From Psychromonas sp. (GTDB lineage: Bacteria > Pseudomonadota > Gammaproteobacteria > Enterobacterales > Psychromonadaceae): a DNA stretch of 18,065 nucleotides. The stretch spans positions 1 to 18,065 of the forward strand of contig JAGLDN010000079.1 in NCBI GenBank assembly GCA_023145575.1. Direction: 5' to 3'. The notes under the pieces were generated by a model, which was not told the DNA's origin, did not search any database, and saw nothing but the letters and a program-made list of their open reading frames with translations. Shown piece by piece: positions 1 through 7,365 of the stretch. The position numbers and the translations under genes are program-made. The stretch's first letter is position 1; each line of letters starts with the position of its first letter.

Positions 1-24
1 ATGTGAAAGATCAACAGCCCCTAG
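1..24. mobile_element. IS5-type terminal inverted repeat at window edge, with CTAG target
   Basis: Bases 6-20 are the reverse complement of GGGCTGTTGATCTTT, which also occurs at 16721-16735 and 18046-18060. CTAG follows immediately at 21-24. This is the outer end of an insertion sequence whose body lies outside the window to the left. A CTAG-type target next to the end fits IS5-family elements, and the transposase remnant at 16829-17140 joined to the same end supports that family. Confidence is high that this is an IS end and moderate for the family. Confidence 0.75.
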
Positions 25-121
25 CTTTCTCTAAAGTAAATTCTAAAATTTTATCCACGTGAAATGTACAAGAGACAATAAATAATCACCTGTATTAATT
101 AAGTCGGAAATACTGATTAAA

Positions 122-250
122 ATGAACATGAATCACAATGATAATTTGCATTTAAAGATTGATATTTCATCATGGTTCAGGTATCTTCCGTTCAACCTAC
201 TGGTGCTGGGCGATCTGTTATTGATTTCTGTTCTTTTTGTTAATTTATAA
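122..250 (+). CDS. possible 42-residue membrane peptide
   Basis: A short open frame runs from an ATG at 122 to TAA at 248-250. The N-terminal part is polar (MNMNHNDNLHLKIDISSW) and residues 24-42 form a hydrophobic, leucine-rich stretch that could span a membrane once. There is no good ribosome-binding site upstream, no recognisable family and no partner gene. It may be a chance frame or a fragment left by IS activity. I list it because it is the only coding candidate in the first 340 bases, and I see nothing else there except a small inverted repeat (CCTTA at 305-309, TAAGG at 314-318) just before the next gene. Confidence 0.15.
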   Translation: MNMNHNDNLHLKIDISSWFRYLPFNLLVLGDLLLISVLFVNL

Positions 251-340
251 GTGTTCTCCCTCGATAGTTGTAAAACATACAGCCGCTAAGACAAAATATT
301 CGAGCCTTATTGATAAGGATAAAGGCAAAGGAGAATAAGA

Positions 341-1177
341 ATGACAATAAAAAGCAAACTAGCTGATTTTTTCAATTTACGATCTCACAATAAGCCAACA
401 AAACACCAAGAAATATGTATTTTATTTCGTGAATATGGAAAACCAGAGCCAATAATTAATATAAGCAAACAACACGTTAACGATCCCTCTGATCCTGACT
501 ATTGGAACTGGGCAACTCAATTGGATTACGAAGGATTTTCCGATGAGGAGCAGGAGAGCAAGTTTAATGAGCATGAAAAAATTCTATTAAGACAAGCGGT
601 GATGGGTGCCATTGATTATTCTGAAGACGCAGTAATTGCTGCTGCTGACGTTGATTGCAATGAAGGTAAAACTAACGGTAATCAGCTAAATTATAATGGA
701 CAAAGGTTCTCTGAAGAAAAAGTTTGCTTTAAAAATCATATGGAAAGCCTAAAAAATTGTTTCGGATCAAATAGCGTGGACACTCAGCTACACGTAAAAG
801 AGGCATTAAATAAAATTCATGCTATATTAACTGATGACACAGAAATTATAACGTTTTATGATATTCGGAATAAAATAATTTACCCCAATAGTGAATATGG
901 GCATGTAGGGGGATATCCGATACCAACACCTGGCATTCCTGTATATGTTGGTAAATATCTACTTCAAATTAGATCAGATGCACATTACAGAGCTTTGATG
1001 ATCTATCGTACTATACTTAAGGAAGTATTAACGACAAGTCTAAATAACATACAAGGTTGCATTATTTGTAAAGCAACACACTGCAGAAACATAACGATGA
1101 AAGATCCAGATCAAGCCATTTTACATCTCGATCGCTGGGTCAACTTTGTTGCTAGTTGTATAAAACATAAATCGTAA
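341..1177 (+). CDS. degenerate M35 (Asp-zincin)-like protein, paralogue 1
   Basis: This 278-residue protein has no assigned function. It starts at an ATG preceded by AAGGAG with a 7-nt spacer. It is a divergent paralogue of the protein at 2771-3715: both have a short basic N-terminus, a helical block (here residues 82-102), an FG...DTQ..VK segment (141-153), a strand ending in TFYDIR (171-176), and YVGK (202-205) followed by RALMIYR (217-223). That order, and the C-terminal pattern Cys248...DP(255-256)..A(259)...LDRWVNFVAS (263-272), resembles Asp-zincin metallopeptidases, where HExxH is followed by GTxD and then C...P..A..NADxYxxF. Here the HExxH position reads RTILK (223-227), so neither zinc-binding His nor the catalytic Glu remains. 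If the relationship is real, this is a pseudoprotease with a binding or structural role. No signal peptide or membrane segment is seen. The gene is certain; the fold is an inference from motifs. Confidence 0.8.
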   Translation: MTIKSKLADFFNLRSHNKPTKHQEICILFREYGKPEPIINISKQHVNDPSDPDYWNWATQLDYEGFSDEEQESKFNEHEKILLRQAVMGAIDYSEDAVIAAADVDCNEGKTNGNQLNYNGQRFSEEKVCFKNHMESLKNCFGSNSVDTQLHVKEALNKIHAILTDDTEIITFYDIRNKIIYPNSEYGHVGGYPIPTPGIPVYVGKYLLQIRSDAHYRALMIYRTILKEVLTTSLNNIQGCIICKATHCRNITMKDPDQAILHLDRWVNFVASCIKHKS

Positions 1178-1239
1178 TTTATTGATCCTCTGAGTGGACA
1201 CTTGGATAAGATTGAAGCTGATGTACTGTTAAATAAATA

Positions 1240-1534
1240 AAATGCATTTAATTAAGGTAAAGGCACCACATAAGTTAATGGTGACTCCCTTTTCAATTGA
1301 TAAGCGCAGATTAAGCTTTCTATCTAACGCCTACAGAGCAAGGCAACTTAAACCAATAAACAAAGTTATAAAGTTATAAAATTTCGACTTAGAATGACTC
1401 GATAAGAATTAAAGTCTTTATTTTAATTCGAGCTTTGGTGATTAACGTAGTTACTTACTAAGAGCAAAATTTTATGTATAGAGCCTAGCACAATTTGCCA
1501 ATCTGACGTTGCATTTCGAAGTAACATTGGTATA
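1240..1534. repeat. diverged copy of the TATACC-ended repeat
   Basis: The segment GTGACTCCCTTTTC near 1274 matches GTTACTCCCTTTTC near 12702 in a better copy. The stretch from about 1406 to 1450 matches 6611-6655 closely, including a hairpin with stem GAATTAAA (1406-1413) and TTTAATTC (1422-1429). The right end at 1529-1534 reads GGTATA. The left border is not clear. The rest of 1178-1629 holds no recognisable gene. Confidence 0.55.
1406..1429. repeat. hairpin with 8-bp stem and 8-nt loop inside the repeat
   Basis: GAATTAAA at 1406-1413 pairs with TTTAATTC at 1422-1429 around the loop GTCTTTAT. Related hairpins are at 2439-2462, 6611-6634, 6829-6851, 12671-12692 and 16684-16709. Stem sequence varies between copies while pairing is kept. 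There is no T-tract, so this is not a typical terminator. Confidence 0.6.
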
Positions 1535-1629
1535 TAGGCTAATGATATTTGCATATCTGTAGTCTGATCTCTTCACTATAAATTGCAAGTTGTTTTTTCT
1601 AAATGTTAAGCATTATCAAAGATCTAGAG

Positions 1630-2260
1630 TATATATGTAGGTAACTCTGATGACGAACGTACGTTTGATGCATCTCCAATGCTGGTAACTTTATTGAGCC
1701 AAGCAAATAAGGCTTCAATCGGCTGCCTCATACATGATATTGCATTTAAATATTTTTTGTCCTGTCGATAAGTCCTTGTGCTCCTTTAGTTTTTTATAAG
1801 GGTCAATACCATTTACACCTGCTCTAACTCAACGTTGTATTTATCTGGCTTTTGTAAGCTTGATCACCAAATAGCAATTTATCTGTAAGCATAGTTATTA
1901 TTATCGAGTGGAATAGGAAACGGATCAATATAATAAACACTGTCATCGTATTTAGAATTTTTTCCGTTTGCAAAAAGGATATCAATGCAATAAACCCATT
2001 TGATAATTTGTTAACTCGATGTATGAATGCAGCGTAACCACGGAGCTTTGCGAACTTGTCACTCAGGTGATCTTGAGCATAAAGATGTATCGTATCGTTT
2101 CGATTGTTCGATAACCTATTAAGACAAACTAATAATATATTGTCAGTACTTTCTCATCCGTAAATGAAACATTCTTAACGTTGGTAAACCTTTCAACATG
2201 TGCGTGAATTATGTGTTGATATTCATTGCAGATCATCAAATTATAGTGATATTAATTTAT
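1630..2260 (-). pseudogene. decayed DDE transposase remnant
   Basis: Read on the minus strand in shifting frames, this stretch gives recognisable transposase pieces in the right order: FTNVKNVSFTDEKVLTIYY near 2150-2195, then HLYAQDHLSDKFAKLRGY followed by AAFIHRVNKLSNGF (about 1995-2090), YYIDPFPIPLDN (first catalytic Asp, about 1905-1945), LLFGDQAYKS (second Asp, about 1845-1875), GVNGIDPYKKLKEHKDL, and RQPIEALFAWLNKV (third catalytic residue, about 1690-1732). Several frameshifts and stops separate the pieces, so no functional protein is made. The exact IS family was not settled; the motif set suits DDE transposases of the IS982/IS4-like kind. It lies between the two zincin-like genes. Confidence 0.75.
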
Positions 2261-2438
2261 CTACCAAGTCCATGAATTATCTCTCTTCGTTGGCTTGCAC
2301 CTGAAGAGTAATACTAAACATGGGCTGGTCTCTATCGTTTTCAGCTTTTGATTCGAATATATACCCATGCGACTATCAAGGTGAAACGTCAGATCGGCAA
2401 ATTATGCCAAAATGAGCGGAATAAAATTATCTAGAGTC

Positions 2439-2462
2439 AAATTAAAATAAAAACTTTAATTT
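2439..2462. repeat. hairpin with stem AAATTAAA and 8-nt loop
   Basis: AAATTAAA (2439-2446) pairs with TTTAATTT (2455-2462) around an 8-nt loop. Read on the minus strand the loop is GTTTTTAT, close to GTCTTTAT and GTCTTGAT in the hairpins at 1406 and 6611. The outer G-C pair of those copies is an A-T pair here, a compensated change. Confidence 0.5.
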
Positions 2463-2652
2463 TTATTAATTGTTTTAGACCAACTTATCTTTATGAACAA
2501 TATGTGATAACTTTATTTATTGGTGCATTTAGCTAAGCGTTGCGTGGCTTTTGCTCTGCTTCTGTATGAAAACAAGACCATCCTTCGTTAAATAACTTGA
2601 AAAAAGAGGATAAATAATCAATAATTAATATCCTCTGTTAATTCGTTAGGCA

Positions 2653-2675
2653 AATGATTAGCTCCGCTAATCATT
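2653..2675. repeat. 10-bp perfect hairpin, loop TCC
   Basis: AATGATTAGC (2653-2662) and GCTAATCATT (2666-2675) are perfectly complementary around the loop TCC. Related hairpins at 6405-6427 and 16655-16676 have AACGATT arms, so the C-G pair of those copies is a T-A pair here. No T-tract follows, so termination is not implied. Confidence 0.6.
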
Positions 2676-2677
2676 AA

Positions 2678-2715
2678 TAGTTCGAATGTTGTTCATTAAA
2701 CTGATATTCGAACTA
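2678..2715. promoter_or_regulatory. 10-bp inverted repeat 55 nt upstream of the second zincin-like gene
   Basis: TAGTTCGAAT (2678-2687) and ATTCGAACTA (2706-2715) are perfect inverted repeats separated by 18 nt. Position and symmetry would suit an operator or a transcript hairpin in the leader of the gene at 2771. It may equally be the end structure of the repeat upstream, since TTCGAAT also occurs at 2353-2358 beside the TATACCC end and at 16618 inside another copy. No regulator can be named. Confidence 0.35.
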
Positions 2716-2770
2716 AAACCATACAAAGCAACTTTACGTTACATAGGTATGAATAAAAGAGGAATAAAAA

Positions 2771-3715
2771 ATGGGGATCGCGAAATTTTTTAACGACGTA
2801 TACCACGGAAAGTATAAACGGAAGCAGAAACCGAAGCAGAAAAAACAAATAGTTAAGCCGGGTATGATATTCATTAAATTCAGTCCGTATATAGATCAAC
2901 ACAACAAATTTAATTATGCTCAAGGCAATAGGCTTAATGATCATGCACCACTATCAGCAGATGAATGTTTTACTATGAATCAACAGGCTATTTTAAGTGA
3001 AGCTGTCGAGGCTACTATTGAATTTGCTAAAATAGGAGTAGATGCTGCTAACTCTACTCGGCCGCCCCCTAAAATTAAAGGTAATAATGTTAACTTCATT
3101 GGACATCATTTAGCTACTGATCAAGTTGGCTTTCATCAATATTTGAAAAGATTAGCTCTCTACTTCGGCGCTAATGACATAGATACACAGCAACGCGTAA
3201 AAGATGGACTTATTAAAATATATGAAATATTAACGACTTGTACATTGACGCTAACATTTATTGATGTACGCCCTGACTCTAGCGACCAATATGCAATAAT
3301 GCAAGATCTTAATATAGCAACTTATGATGCAACTCGAGAATTTAACAAGCCTGCAATTATTATTGGAACTACCTTTGAAATATATGTTGGCAAGAGTATG
3401 CTTCATATTTATACAACGGCAAAGGATAGAGCAAAAATCATCTATCGAGAACTCATGGTACAAATTTTAGATACAGAACAATGCGATTTGAACGAACGTT
3501 ATGTAAGTAGTAGAGAGGAGTGCCGGGAGTTTGCCCATCAGAGTCCTTTACAAGCACTTTTAAATCCATACGTTTGGACCTACTTTATTGAAAGTTGTGC
3601 TAATGATAAATACAAATTTGTTGAAGGCGATGTTGAAGTTGCTGTAGAAGCTGAGGACTACTTTGAAGATGAATTGCCGAATCAAGAGACTGATGTCAAG
3701 GTGCCTTTTTTTTAG
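2771..3715 (+). CDS. degenerate M35 (Asp-zincin)-like protein, paralogue 2
   Basis: This 314-residue protein has no assigned function. The ATG start follows GAGGA with an 8-nt spacer. The N-terminus is strongly basic (residues 13-29, many Lys). A helical block (75-94), YFG..DIDTQQRVKDGL (131-147), TFIDVRP (162-168) and FEIYVGK (202-208) match the paralogue at 341-1177. The region DRAKIIYREL (219-228), then DTEQCD (234-239), C251...SPLQALLN (258-265) and YVWTYFIES (267-275), lines up with the Asp-zincin pattern RA..IHELSH, GTxD, C...P..A..N and NADxYxxF. The first His of HExxH is Arg226 and the second is Val230; only Glu227 is kept, so zinc binding of the usual kind is not expected. An acidic tail (285-308) is absent from paralogue 1. 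No signal peptide or membrane segment is seen. The gene call is firm; the fold and pseudoenzyme reading are inference. Confidence 0.8.
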   Translation: MGIAKFFNDVYHGKYKRKQKPKQKKQIVKPGMIFIKFSPYIDQHNKFNYAQGNRLNDHAPLSADECFTMNQQAILSEAVEATIEFAKIGVDAANSTRPPPKIKGNNVNFIGHHLATDQVGFHQYLKRLALYFGANDIDTQQRVKDGLIKIYEILTTCTLTLTFIDVRPDSSDQYAIMQDLNIATYDATREFNKPAIIIGTTFEIYVGKSMLHIYTTAKDRAKIIYRELMVQILDTEQCDLNERYVSSREECREFAHQSPLQALLNPYVWTYFIESCANDKYKFVEGDVEVAVEAEDYFEDELPNQETDVKVPFF

Positions 3716-3728
3716 AATCACTCGCTTT

Positions 3729-3773
3729 TGTTAATTATTTTAACATCGTTTACTCTCTTAACAACAAAACGAT
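3729..3773. terminator. possible weak bidirectional terminator between convergent genes
   Basis: Two adjacent AT-rich hairpins lie between the convergent stops at 3715 and 3896: TGTTAA/TTAACA at 3729-3745 and ATCGTTT/AAACGAT at 3745-3773. Neither has a clean T-tract, so the terminator reading rests mainly on position. Nothing else was recognised in 3716-3895. Confidence 0.25.
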
Positions 3774-3895
3774 CATATTTACCAACGGCTAACTTGCCAT
3801 GTCTATCTGAATTTTCACCTAATAATCGTATGGATATATACCTTTCTGCCAATCAGATCGCAATACGATCACAATGCGTGATACACACTTAGCTT

Positions 3896-4945
3896 TTAAG
3901 CTCTACGCGCCGACACGGATTGCGATAATTGCTCAAGTAAAACTTCAGTTGCTTGCCAGCCAATGCAAGCATCAGTAATACTTTGCCCATATATCACAGC
4001 GACGCCATCAACCATATTTTGGCGACCTTCCACAAGATGGCTTTCTACCATTACCCCAGTAATTGCTTTCTCGCCATTGGCTATTTGTGAACAGACATCA
4101 GTGCAAACTTTCATTTGATTCTCGAATTTTTTTTCTGAATTTCCATGACTAAAATCAATCATAAAGGTTTCATTTAGTCTGGCTTTATTAAGCTCTTTTT
4201 TTACTAGTGCAACATCTTTAGCACTATAATTAGGACCTTTACCACCGCGCAAAATAAGATGAGAATCTTTATTGCCGTGCGTCTCAACGATTGCGCTATG
4301 CCCAAATTTATTGACTGATAAAAAATGATGCGAGGAATTTGCTGAACCAATGGCATCGACTGCAACTTTAATCGATCCATCCGTGCCGTTTTTAAAACCA
4401 ACGGGGCAAGATAAGCCTGATGCCAACTCGCGATGCACTTGAGATTCTGTTGTTCTCGCACCAATAGCGCCCCAAGCCATTAAATCACCAATATATTGAG
4501 GGATTATCATATCTAAAAACTCTGTCGCAGTCGGTAGATCCATTGCATTAATTTCTAATAATAATTTACGACAAATCCTTAACCCCTCGTTAATATTAAA
4601 CGTATCATTAATTTGTGGATCATTGATTAGGCCCTTCCAGCCAACCGTTGTACGAGGTTTTTCAAAATAAGTACGCATTATAATCTCCAGGCTACCTTTG
4701 TATTTTTTCCGTAAAGACGTAAGGCGCCCTGCATACTCTAAAGCACATTCAATACCATGAATTGAACATGGACCAATAATGACAAGTAAACGATCATCTT
4801 TTGCACGCAAAATATCACTAATAGACTGCCGAGATTCAACAACGGTTTGACTTATCTTTGTTGTTATAGGAAAGCGTTCCAGCAATGCAACAGGAGGAAG
4901 AAGCTCTTTTATTGCTTTAATTCGAATATCATCGGTATTTATCAT
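3896..4945 (-). CDS. aroG: 3-deoxy-7-phosphoheptulonate (DAHP) synthase, AroG type
   Basis: This cytoplasmic enzyme joins phosphoenolpyruvate and erythrose 4-phosphate to give DAHP, the entry step of the shikimate pathway to aromatic amino acids. The 349-residue protein aligns along its whole length with the enterobacterial AroF/G/H class (type I; E. coli AroG has 350). Metal ligands are Cys60 in IGPCSIH, His267 in DFSHGN, Glu301 in VMVESH and Asp325 in SITDACIGW. Substrate-binding segments RTYFEKPRTTVGWKG (91-105), GAIGARTTESQVHREL (159-174) and FKNGTDG (184-190) are intact. The N-terminal DDIRIKAIKELLPP (5-18) is typical of feedback-regulated forms; which amino acid inhibits it cannot be told from the sequence. 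The start follows AGGA with a 7-nt spacer. The gene lies 47 nt downstream of moeA on the same strand and may be co-transcribed with it. Confidence 0.95.
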   Translation of the reverse strand: MINTDDIRIKAIKELLPPVALLERFPITTKISQTVVESRQSISDILRAKDDRLLVIIGPCSIHGIECALEYAGRLTSLRKKYKGSLEIIMRTYFEKPRTTVGWKGLINDPQINDTFNINEGLRICRKLLLEINAMDLPTATEFLDMIIPQYIGDLMAWGAIGARTTESQVHRELASGLSCPVGFKNGTDGSIKVAVDAIGSANSSHHFLSVNKFGHSAIVETHGNKDSHLILRGGKGPNYSAKDVALVKKELNKARLNETFMIDFSHGNSEKKFENQMKVCTDVCSQIANGEKAITGVMVESHLVEGRQNMVDGVAVIYGQSITDACIGWQATEVLLEQLSQSVSARRA

Positions 4946-4992
4946 TTTGTGTTCCTATGTACTGTGCTTATTTTACAGTGCCATGACATATA

Positions 4993-6240
4993 TTAATTAA
5001 TCAAATATGAATAAGGTTCAATGACGACCATTTCGCCTTTTTCAATATTACCTCTATTTTGCTCTAAAACAATAAAACAATTTGAACGACTCATTGAACT
5101 AAATATGCCCGAGCCTTGGGCGCCGATAGATTCAACAATTAATTGACCTTGTAGATCAACGTAATAGTTACCACGCTGAAAATCTGTTCTGCCAGGATTT
5201 TTTTTAAGTAGATCGGCTGATTTCGCATTTAAACGTAATGTATCCGGCTTATTAACGCCACTCATTTTTATCATTGCAGGCACTGCAAGCTGGTAAAGTG
5301 TTACCAATGCAGAAACAGGGTTACCTGGCAAACCAAAAAATACACTGTTTGGTAATTTCCCAAAAGCAAAGGGTTTGCCTGGCTTAATAGCTAACTTCCA
5401 AAATATAATCTCGCCAAGATTAGTTAACACCTCTTTAATGAAATCGGCCTCACCAACAGAAACGCCACCACTAGTAATAACAACATCAGCTTGTTGATCT
5501 GCGCTATTAATTGCGTCCAAAATTAAGCGACGCTCATCTTTAATAATACCGAAATCAATCACTTCTACATTTAAACGTGAAAGTAAAGCCATAATGCAAT
5601 AACGGTTACTATCATAGATTTCCCCCTCTGATAATGTCTCACCTAACGATTTGAGCTCATTACCAGAGGAAATAACAGCCACTTTTAATTGACGATAAAC
5701 TAAAATTTCGATTATCCCTAATGATGCGATTAATGGGAGATCCCGCGCAGTCAATTTATGGCCTTTTTTTAATACTAATTGCCCTGTTTTTATATTTTCG
5801 CCCGCGAAACGAACATTATCACTTTTCTGAGGTTGCTCAGTAAAACTAATCGCTTGTCCATTTATTTGCGCTCGCTCTTGCATTACCACGGTATCAGCTC
5901 CGTTAGGTAAAATAGCTCCCGTCATAATACGAATACAGCACCCTGTCGGTAGATCACCAGTATACGAAAGACCAGCAAAAGATTTGCCTATCATTTGTAA
6001 TGTGACAGGGTTATTTGAGTCACAATTTAATAAATCAGCTTGTTTAAGTGCATAACCATCCATTGCCGAATTATTAAATGATGGGACATTCATTGGCGAT
6101 AAAATGTCAACCGCGAGTCCATAGCCAAGCGCATCTGAAAGTGAAATCATTAGCGATCCACAGACATTGCCAACCGCACTTTGCATGTGTTTTAATGCTT
6201 CATCTAAGGGCATTAATCCTTTTACATCACAGCAAGCCAT
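4993..6240 (-). CDS. moeA: molybdopterin molybdotransferase
   Basis: MoeA inserts molybdate into adenylylated molybdopterin, the last general step of molybdenum cofactor synthesis in the cytoplasm. The 415-residue protein has the expected domain order. Conserved pieces are NVPSFNNSAMDGYA (51-64, with the conserved Asp61), RIMTGAILPNGADTVVMQE (104-122), SSGNEL (191-196), TSGGVSVGEADF (256-267), KPGKPFAFG (286-294) and FGLPGNPVSA (302-311), followed by the C-terminal domain. Length matches the family (E. coli 411). No other Mo-cofactor gene or molybdoenzyme is in the window, so the partner enzymes must be elsewhere. A promoter-like pair lies just upstream (6274-6301). The leader carries an AGG 9 nt before the ATG. 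It is the first gene of a likely two-gene unit with aroG. Confidence 0.95.
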   Translation of the reverse strand: MACCDVKGLMPLDEALKHMQSAVGNVCGSLMISLSDALGYGLAVDILSPMNVPSFNNSAMDGYALKQADLLNCDSNNPVTLQMIGKSFAGLSYTGDLPTGCCIRIMTGAILPNGADTVVMQERAQINGQAISFTEQPQKSDNVRFAGENIKTGQLVLKKGHKLTARDLPLIASLGIIEILVYRQLKVAVISSGNELKSLGETLSEGEIYDSNRYCIMALLSRLNVEVIDFGIIKDERRLILDAINSADQQADVVITSGGVSVGEADFIKEVLTNLGEIIFWKLAIKPGKPFAFGKLPNSVFFGLPGNPVSALVTLYQLAVPAMIKMSGVNKPDTLRLNAKSADLLKKNPGRTDFQRGNYYVDLQGQLIVESIGAQGSGIFSSMSRSNCFIVLEQNRGNIEKGEMVVIEPYSYLIN

Positions 6241-6273
6241 TATTATTACCTAATGATCACTTTAAAATTGATA

Positions 6274-6301
6274 ACTATAATACTTCAAATTTCAAACTCA
6301 A
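6274..6301 (-). promoter_or_regulatory. predicted sigma-70 type promoter of moeA
   Basis: On the minus strand TTGAGT (6296-6301) and TATAGT (6274-6279) are separated by 16 nt. The -10 box lies 34 nt before the moeA start codon. The match is reasonable (four of six and five of six bases) in an AT-rich background, so the call is moderate. Confidence 0.4.
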
Positions 6302-6404
6302 CAAGCATTATTGCAAAGAATTAGTATCTATACCCATATGACGTAAAATTGCTTTATCAGGCTTTAGCTCTGACATCAGAGCAAGGCGTAACAGCCGGTC
6401 GATC

Positions 6405-6427
6405 AACGATTAGTGATGCTAATCGTT
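6405..6427. repeat. 9-bp perfect hairpin in the repeat
   Basis: AACGATTAG (6405-6413) pairs with CTAATCGTT (6419-6427) around TGATG. It corresponds to the 2653-2675 hairpin, where the C-G pair has become T-A, and to 16655-16676, where a loop-side A is bulged. Confidence 0.6.
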
Positions 6428-6610
6428 TAGCCGTCGGATCAACGAAGATATATTAATGATTTATTGGTTACTCCATTTTAGAATGTTATAACGAAGCAGT
6501 TTTTTTCATAGAAAAACGAGCTCAAACCCCGAAGTGCGCAGCTTCTGGCGCCAATCAACAAAGTTAAAACTTACTGTTATTAAACAAGTCTACTTAGAAC
6601 AACTAGTTAA

Positions 6611-6634
6611 GAATTAAAGTCTTGATTTTAATTC
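6611..6634. repeat. hairpin with stem GAATTAAA and loop GTCTTGAT
   Basis: GAATTAAA (6611-6618) pairs with TTTAATTC (6627-6634). Stem and flanks match 1406-1429; the loop differs from it at one base. Confidence 0.6.
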
Positions 6635-6699
6635 GACCTTCTGGGATCAACGCAGTTAATCACCGAGAGGGCTATTTTATGCCTGGCAGCTTGGTATAA

Positions 6700-6929
6700 A
6701 ATTGAAGTATAGTTATTCTACATAGAGATTTTATAAAAACGCTCCTTGGTACAAGTTACCTTGCCCGCGGGGCACAAGCTCGAAAACCAAGACTGCGTTA
6801 TAATAATCGAAAAGTGAATAACAATAAAGGGTTAAAGTCTTTTATTAACCCTACCGAAGGGAGCATTGCGCCTTGAACATGAATCACTCAGGTGTCCTGA
6901 AACGAGGATCTTCAGGTGTGATGGGTATA
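6700..6929 (-). repeat. TATACCC-ended repeat, inverted copy
   Basis: The right end reads GGGTATA (6923-6929). The stretch GAAAACCAAGACTGCGTTAT near 6782-6801 matches GAAAACCAACCTTACGTTGT near 7189-7208 in the next copy, in the same orientation. It contains a GC-rich hairpin (TGCCC at 6762-6766 with GGGCA at 6770-6774) and the GGGTTAA/TTAACCC hairpin at 6829-6851. The left border is diffuse, directly after the GGTATA end of the previous copy, so the two copies lie head to head or one is nested against the other. Confidence 0.55.
6829..6851. repeat. hairpin GGGTTAA/TTAACCC with AGTCTT loop
   Basis: GGGTTAA (6829-6835) pairs with TTAACCC (6845-6851). The loop begins AGTCTTTTA, like the GTCTTTAT loops in sister copies, while the outer stem bases are changed to G-C pairs on both sides. 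Confidence 0.5.
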
Positions 6930-7038
6930 GTCTTGCCTTGAAAAACGGATAACTTGATCGTGGCTAATATTTCCATACAATAAATGAGTTAAACAAGACC
7001 ATTTACAAAATTGCTCACATCCTTGATGGAGACAAACA

Positions 7039-7359
7039 GTAAAATCATTATCATTTAAGGTACAAAATATAGCAAACGTTGAGGTAAACAGATCCTATGC
7101 GGAAAAAATCCCAGCCTAACTCGTTCCATCGGGACTTTTTAAAAATGTAGATGTTTGCCTCAAAGCTTGAACGTTAGGGCAACGACTAGAAAACCAACCT
7201 TACGTTGTAATAATCGAATAGGAAGTAACCAATAGAAAATTAACATTTTTTCGCTAATGATACAAATCAACAATTAGCACAGGTAATCGTCGAATGTTGT
7301 GCGTTATTCTTATTATCAATTTCGTGCCTGATATTGCATTTTTACGTCACATGGGTATA
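7039..7359 (-). repeat. TATACCC-ended repeat copy immediately downstream of purF
   Basis: On the minus strand this copy runs from TATACCCATGTGACGTAAAA (7359 downwards) to the AAGGTACAAAATATAGC end near 7060-7074, whose terminal TATACC has decayed. It matches the 12537-12953 copy in order: GGTTACTTCC against GGTTACTCCC, ACATTTTTAAAAAGT against TCATTTTTAAAAAGT, and GTTTACCTCAACG against GTTGACCTCAATG. It ends six bases from the purF stop codon. Confidence 0.7.
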
Positions 7360-7365
7360 TATCTT

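Larger units (their letters stand above)
2360..2715. repeat. TATACCC-ended repeat copy upstream of the second zincin-like gene
   Basis: TATACCC begins at 2360, and the following ATCAAGGTGAAACG resembles the AAGGTGCAAAA end seen at 16594 and 12930-12940. Inside are a hairpin at 2439-2462 (AAATTAAA with TTTAATTT), an inverted repeat GAGGATA/TATCCTC at 2606-2612 and 2629-2635, and a 10-bp hairpin at 2653-2675. The right border is uncertain and was set at the end of the inverted repeat at 2678-2715. There is no gene in 2261-2770; the transcript start of the downstream gene must lie here. Confidence 0.5.
6329..6698 (+). repeat. TATACC-ended repeat, copy downstream of the moeA promoter
   Basis: The left end TATACCCATATGACGTAAAA (6329-6348) matches the ends at 7359 (minus strand), 9036 and 12537. 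GGTTACTCC near 6460 and the hairpin segment at 6611-6634 match the copies near 1274-1429, and the right end reads GGTATA at 6693-6698. It contains hairpins at 6405-6427 and 6611-6634 and a short palindrome GCTCTGA/TCAGAGC near 6367-6382. The whole stretch 6241-7365 carries no gene; it is filled by this and two further copies. Confidence 0.65.

Noticed and set aside
2600..2680. Series of short hairpins as a CRISPR-like array
   Set aside because: Units differ in sequence and spacing, and there are no regular repeats or cas genes.
2696..2944. 82-residue minus-strand frame, rich in hydrophobic residues
   Set aside because: It overlaps the start of a supported plus-strand gene with a good ribosome-binding site; the hydrophobic run is the complement of Lys-rich codons.
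3825..3850. TATATACCT as another repeat end
   Set aside because: Only the first bases match; the sequence after it resembles neither of the two end types.
6755..6780. GC-rich hairpin as a rho-independent terminator
   Set aside because: TGCCC/GGGCA is followed by ACAAGC with no T-tract on either strand, and it sits within a repeat copy.
7068..7084. GCAAACGTT core resembling a PurR operator near purF
   Set aside because: It lies about 290 nt downstream of the purF stop and inside a repeat copy; the matching place in the 12537 copy reads GCAAGCATT, so the match is part of the repeat.
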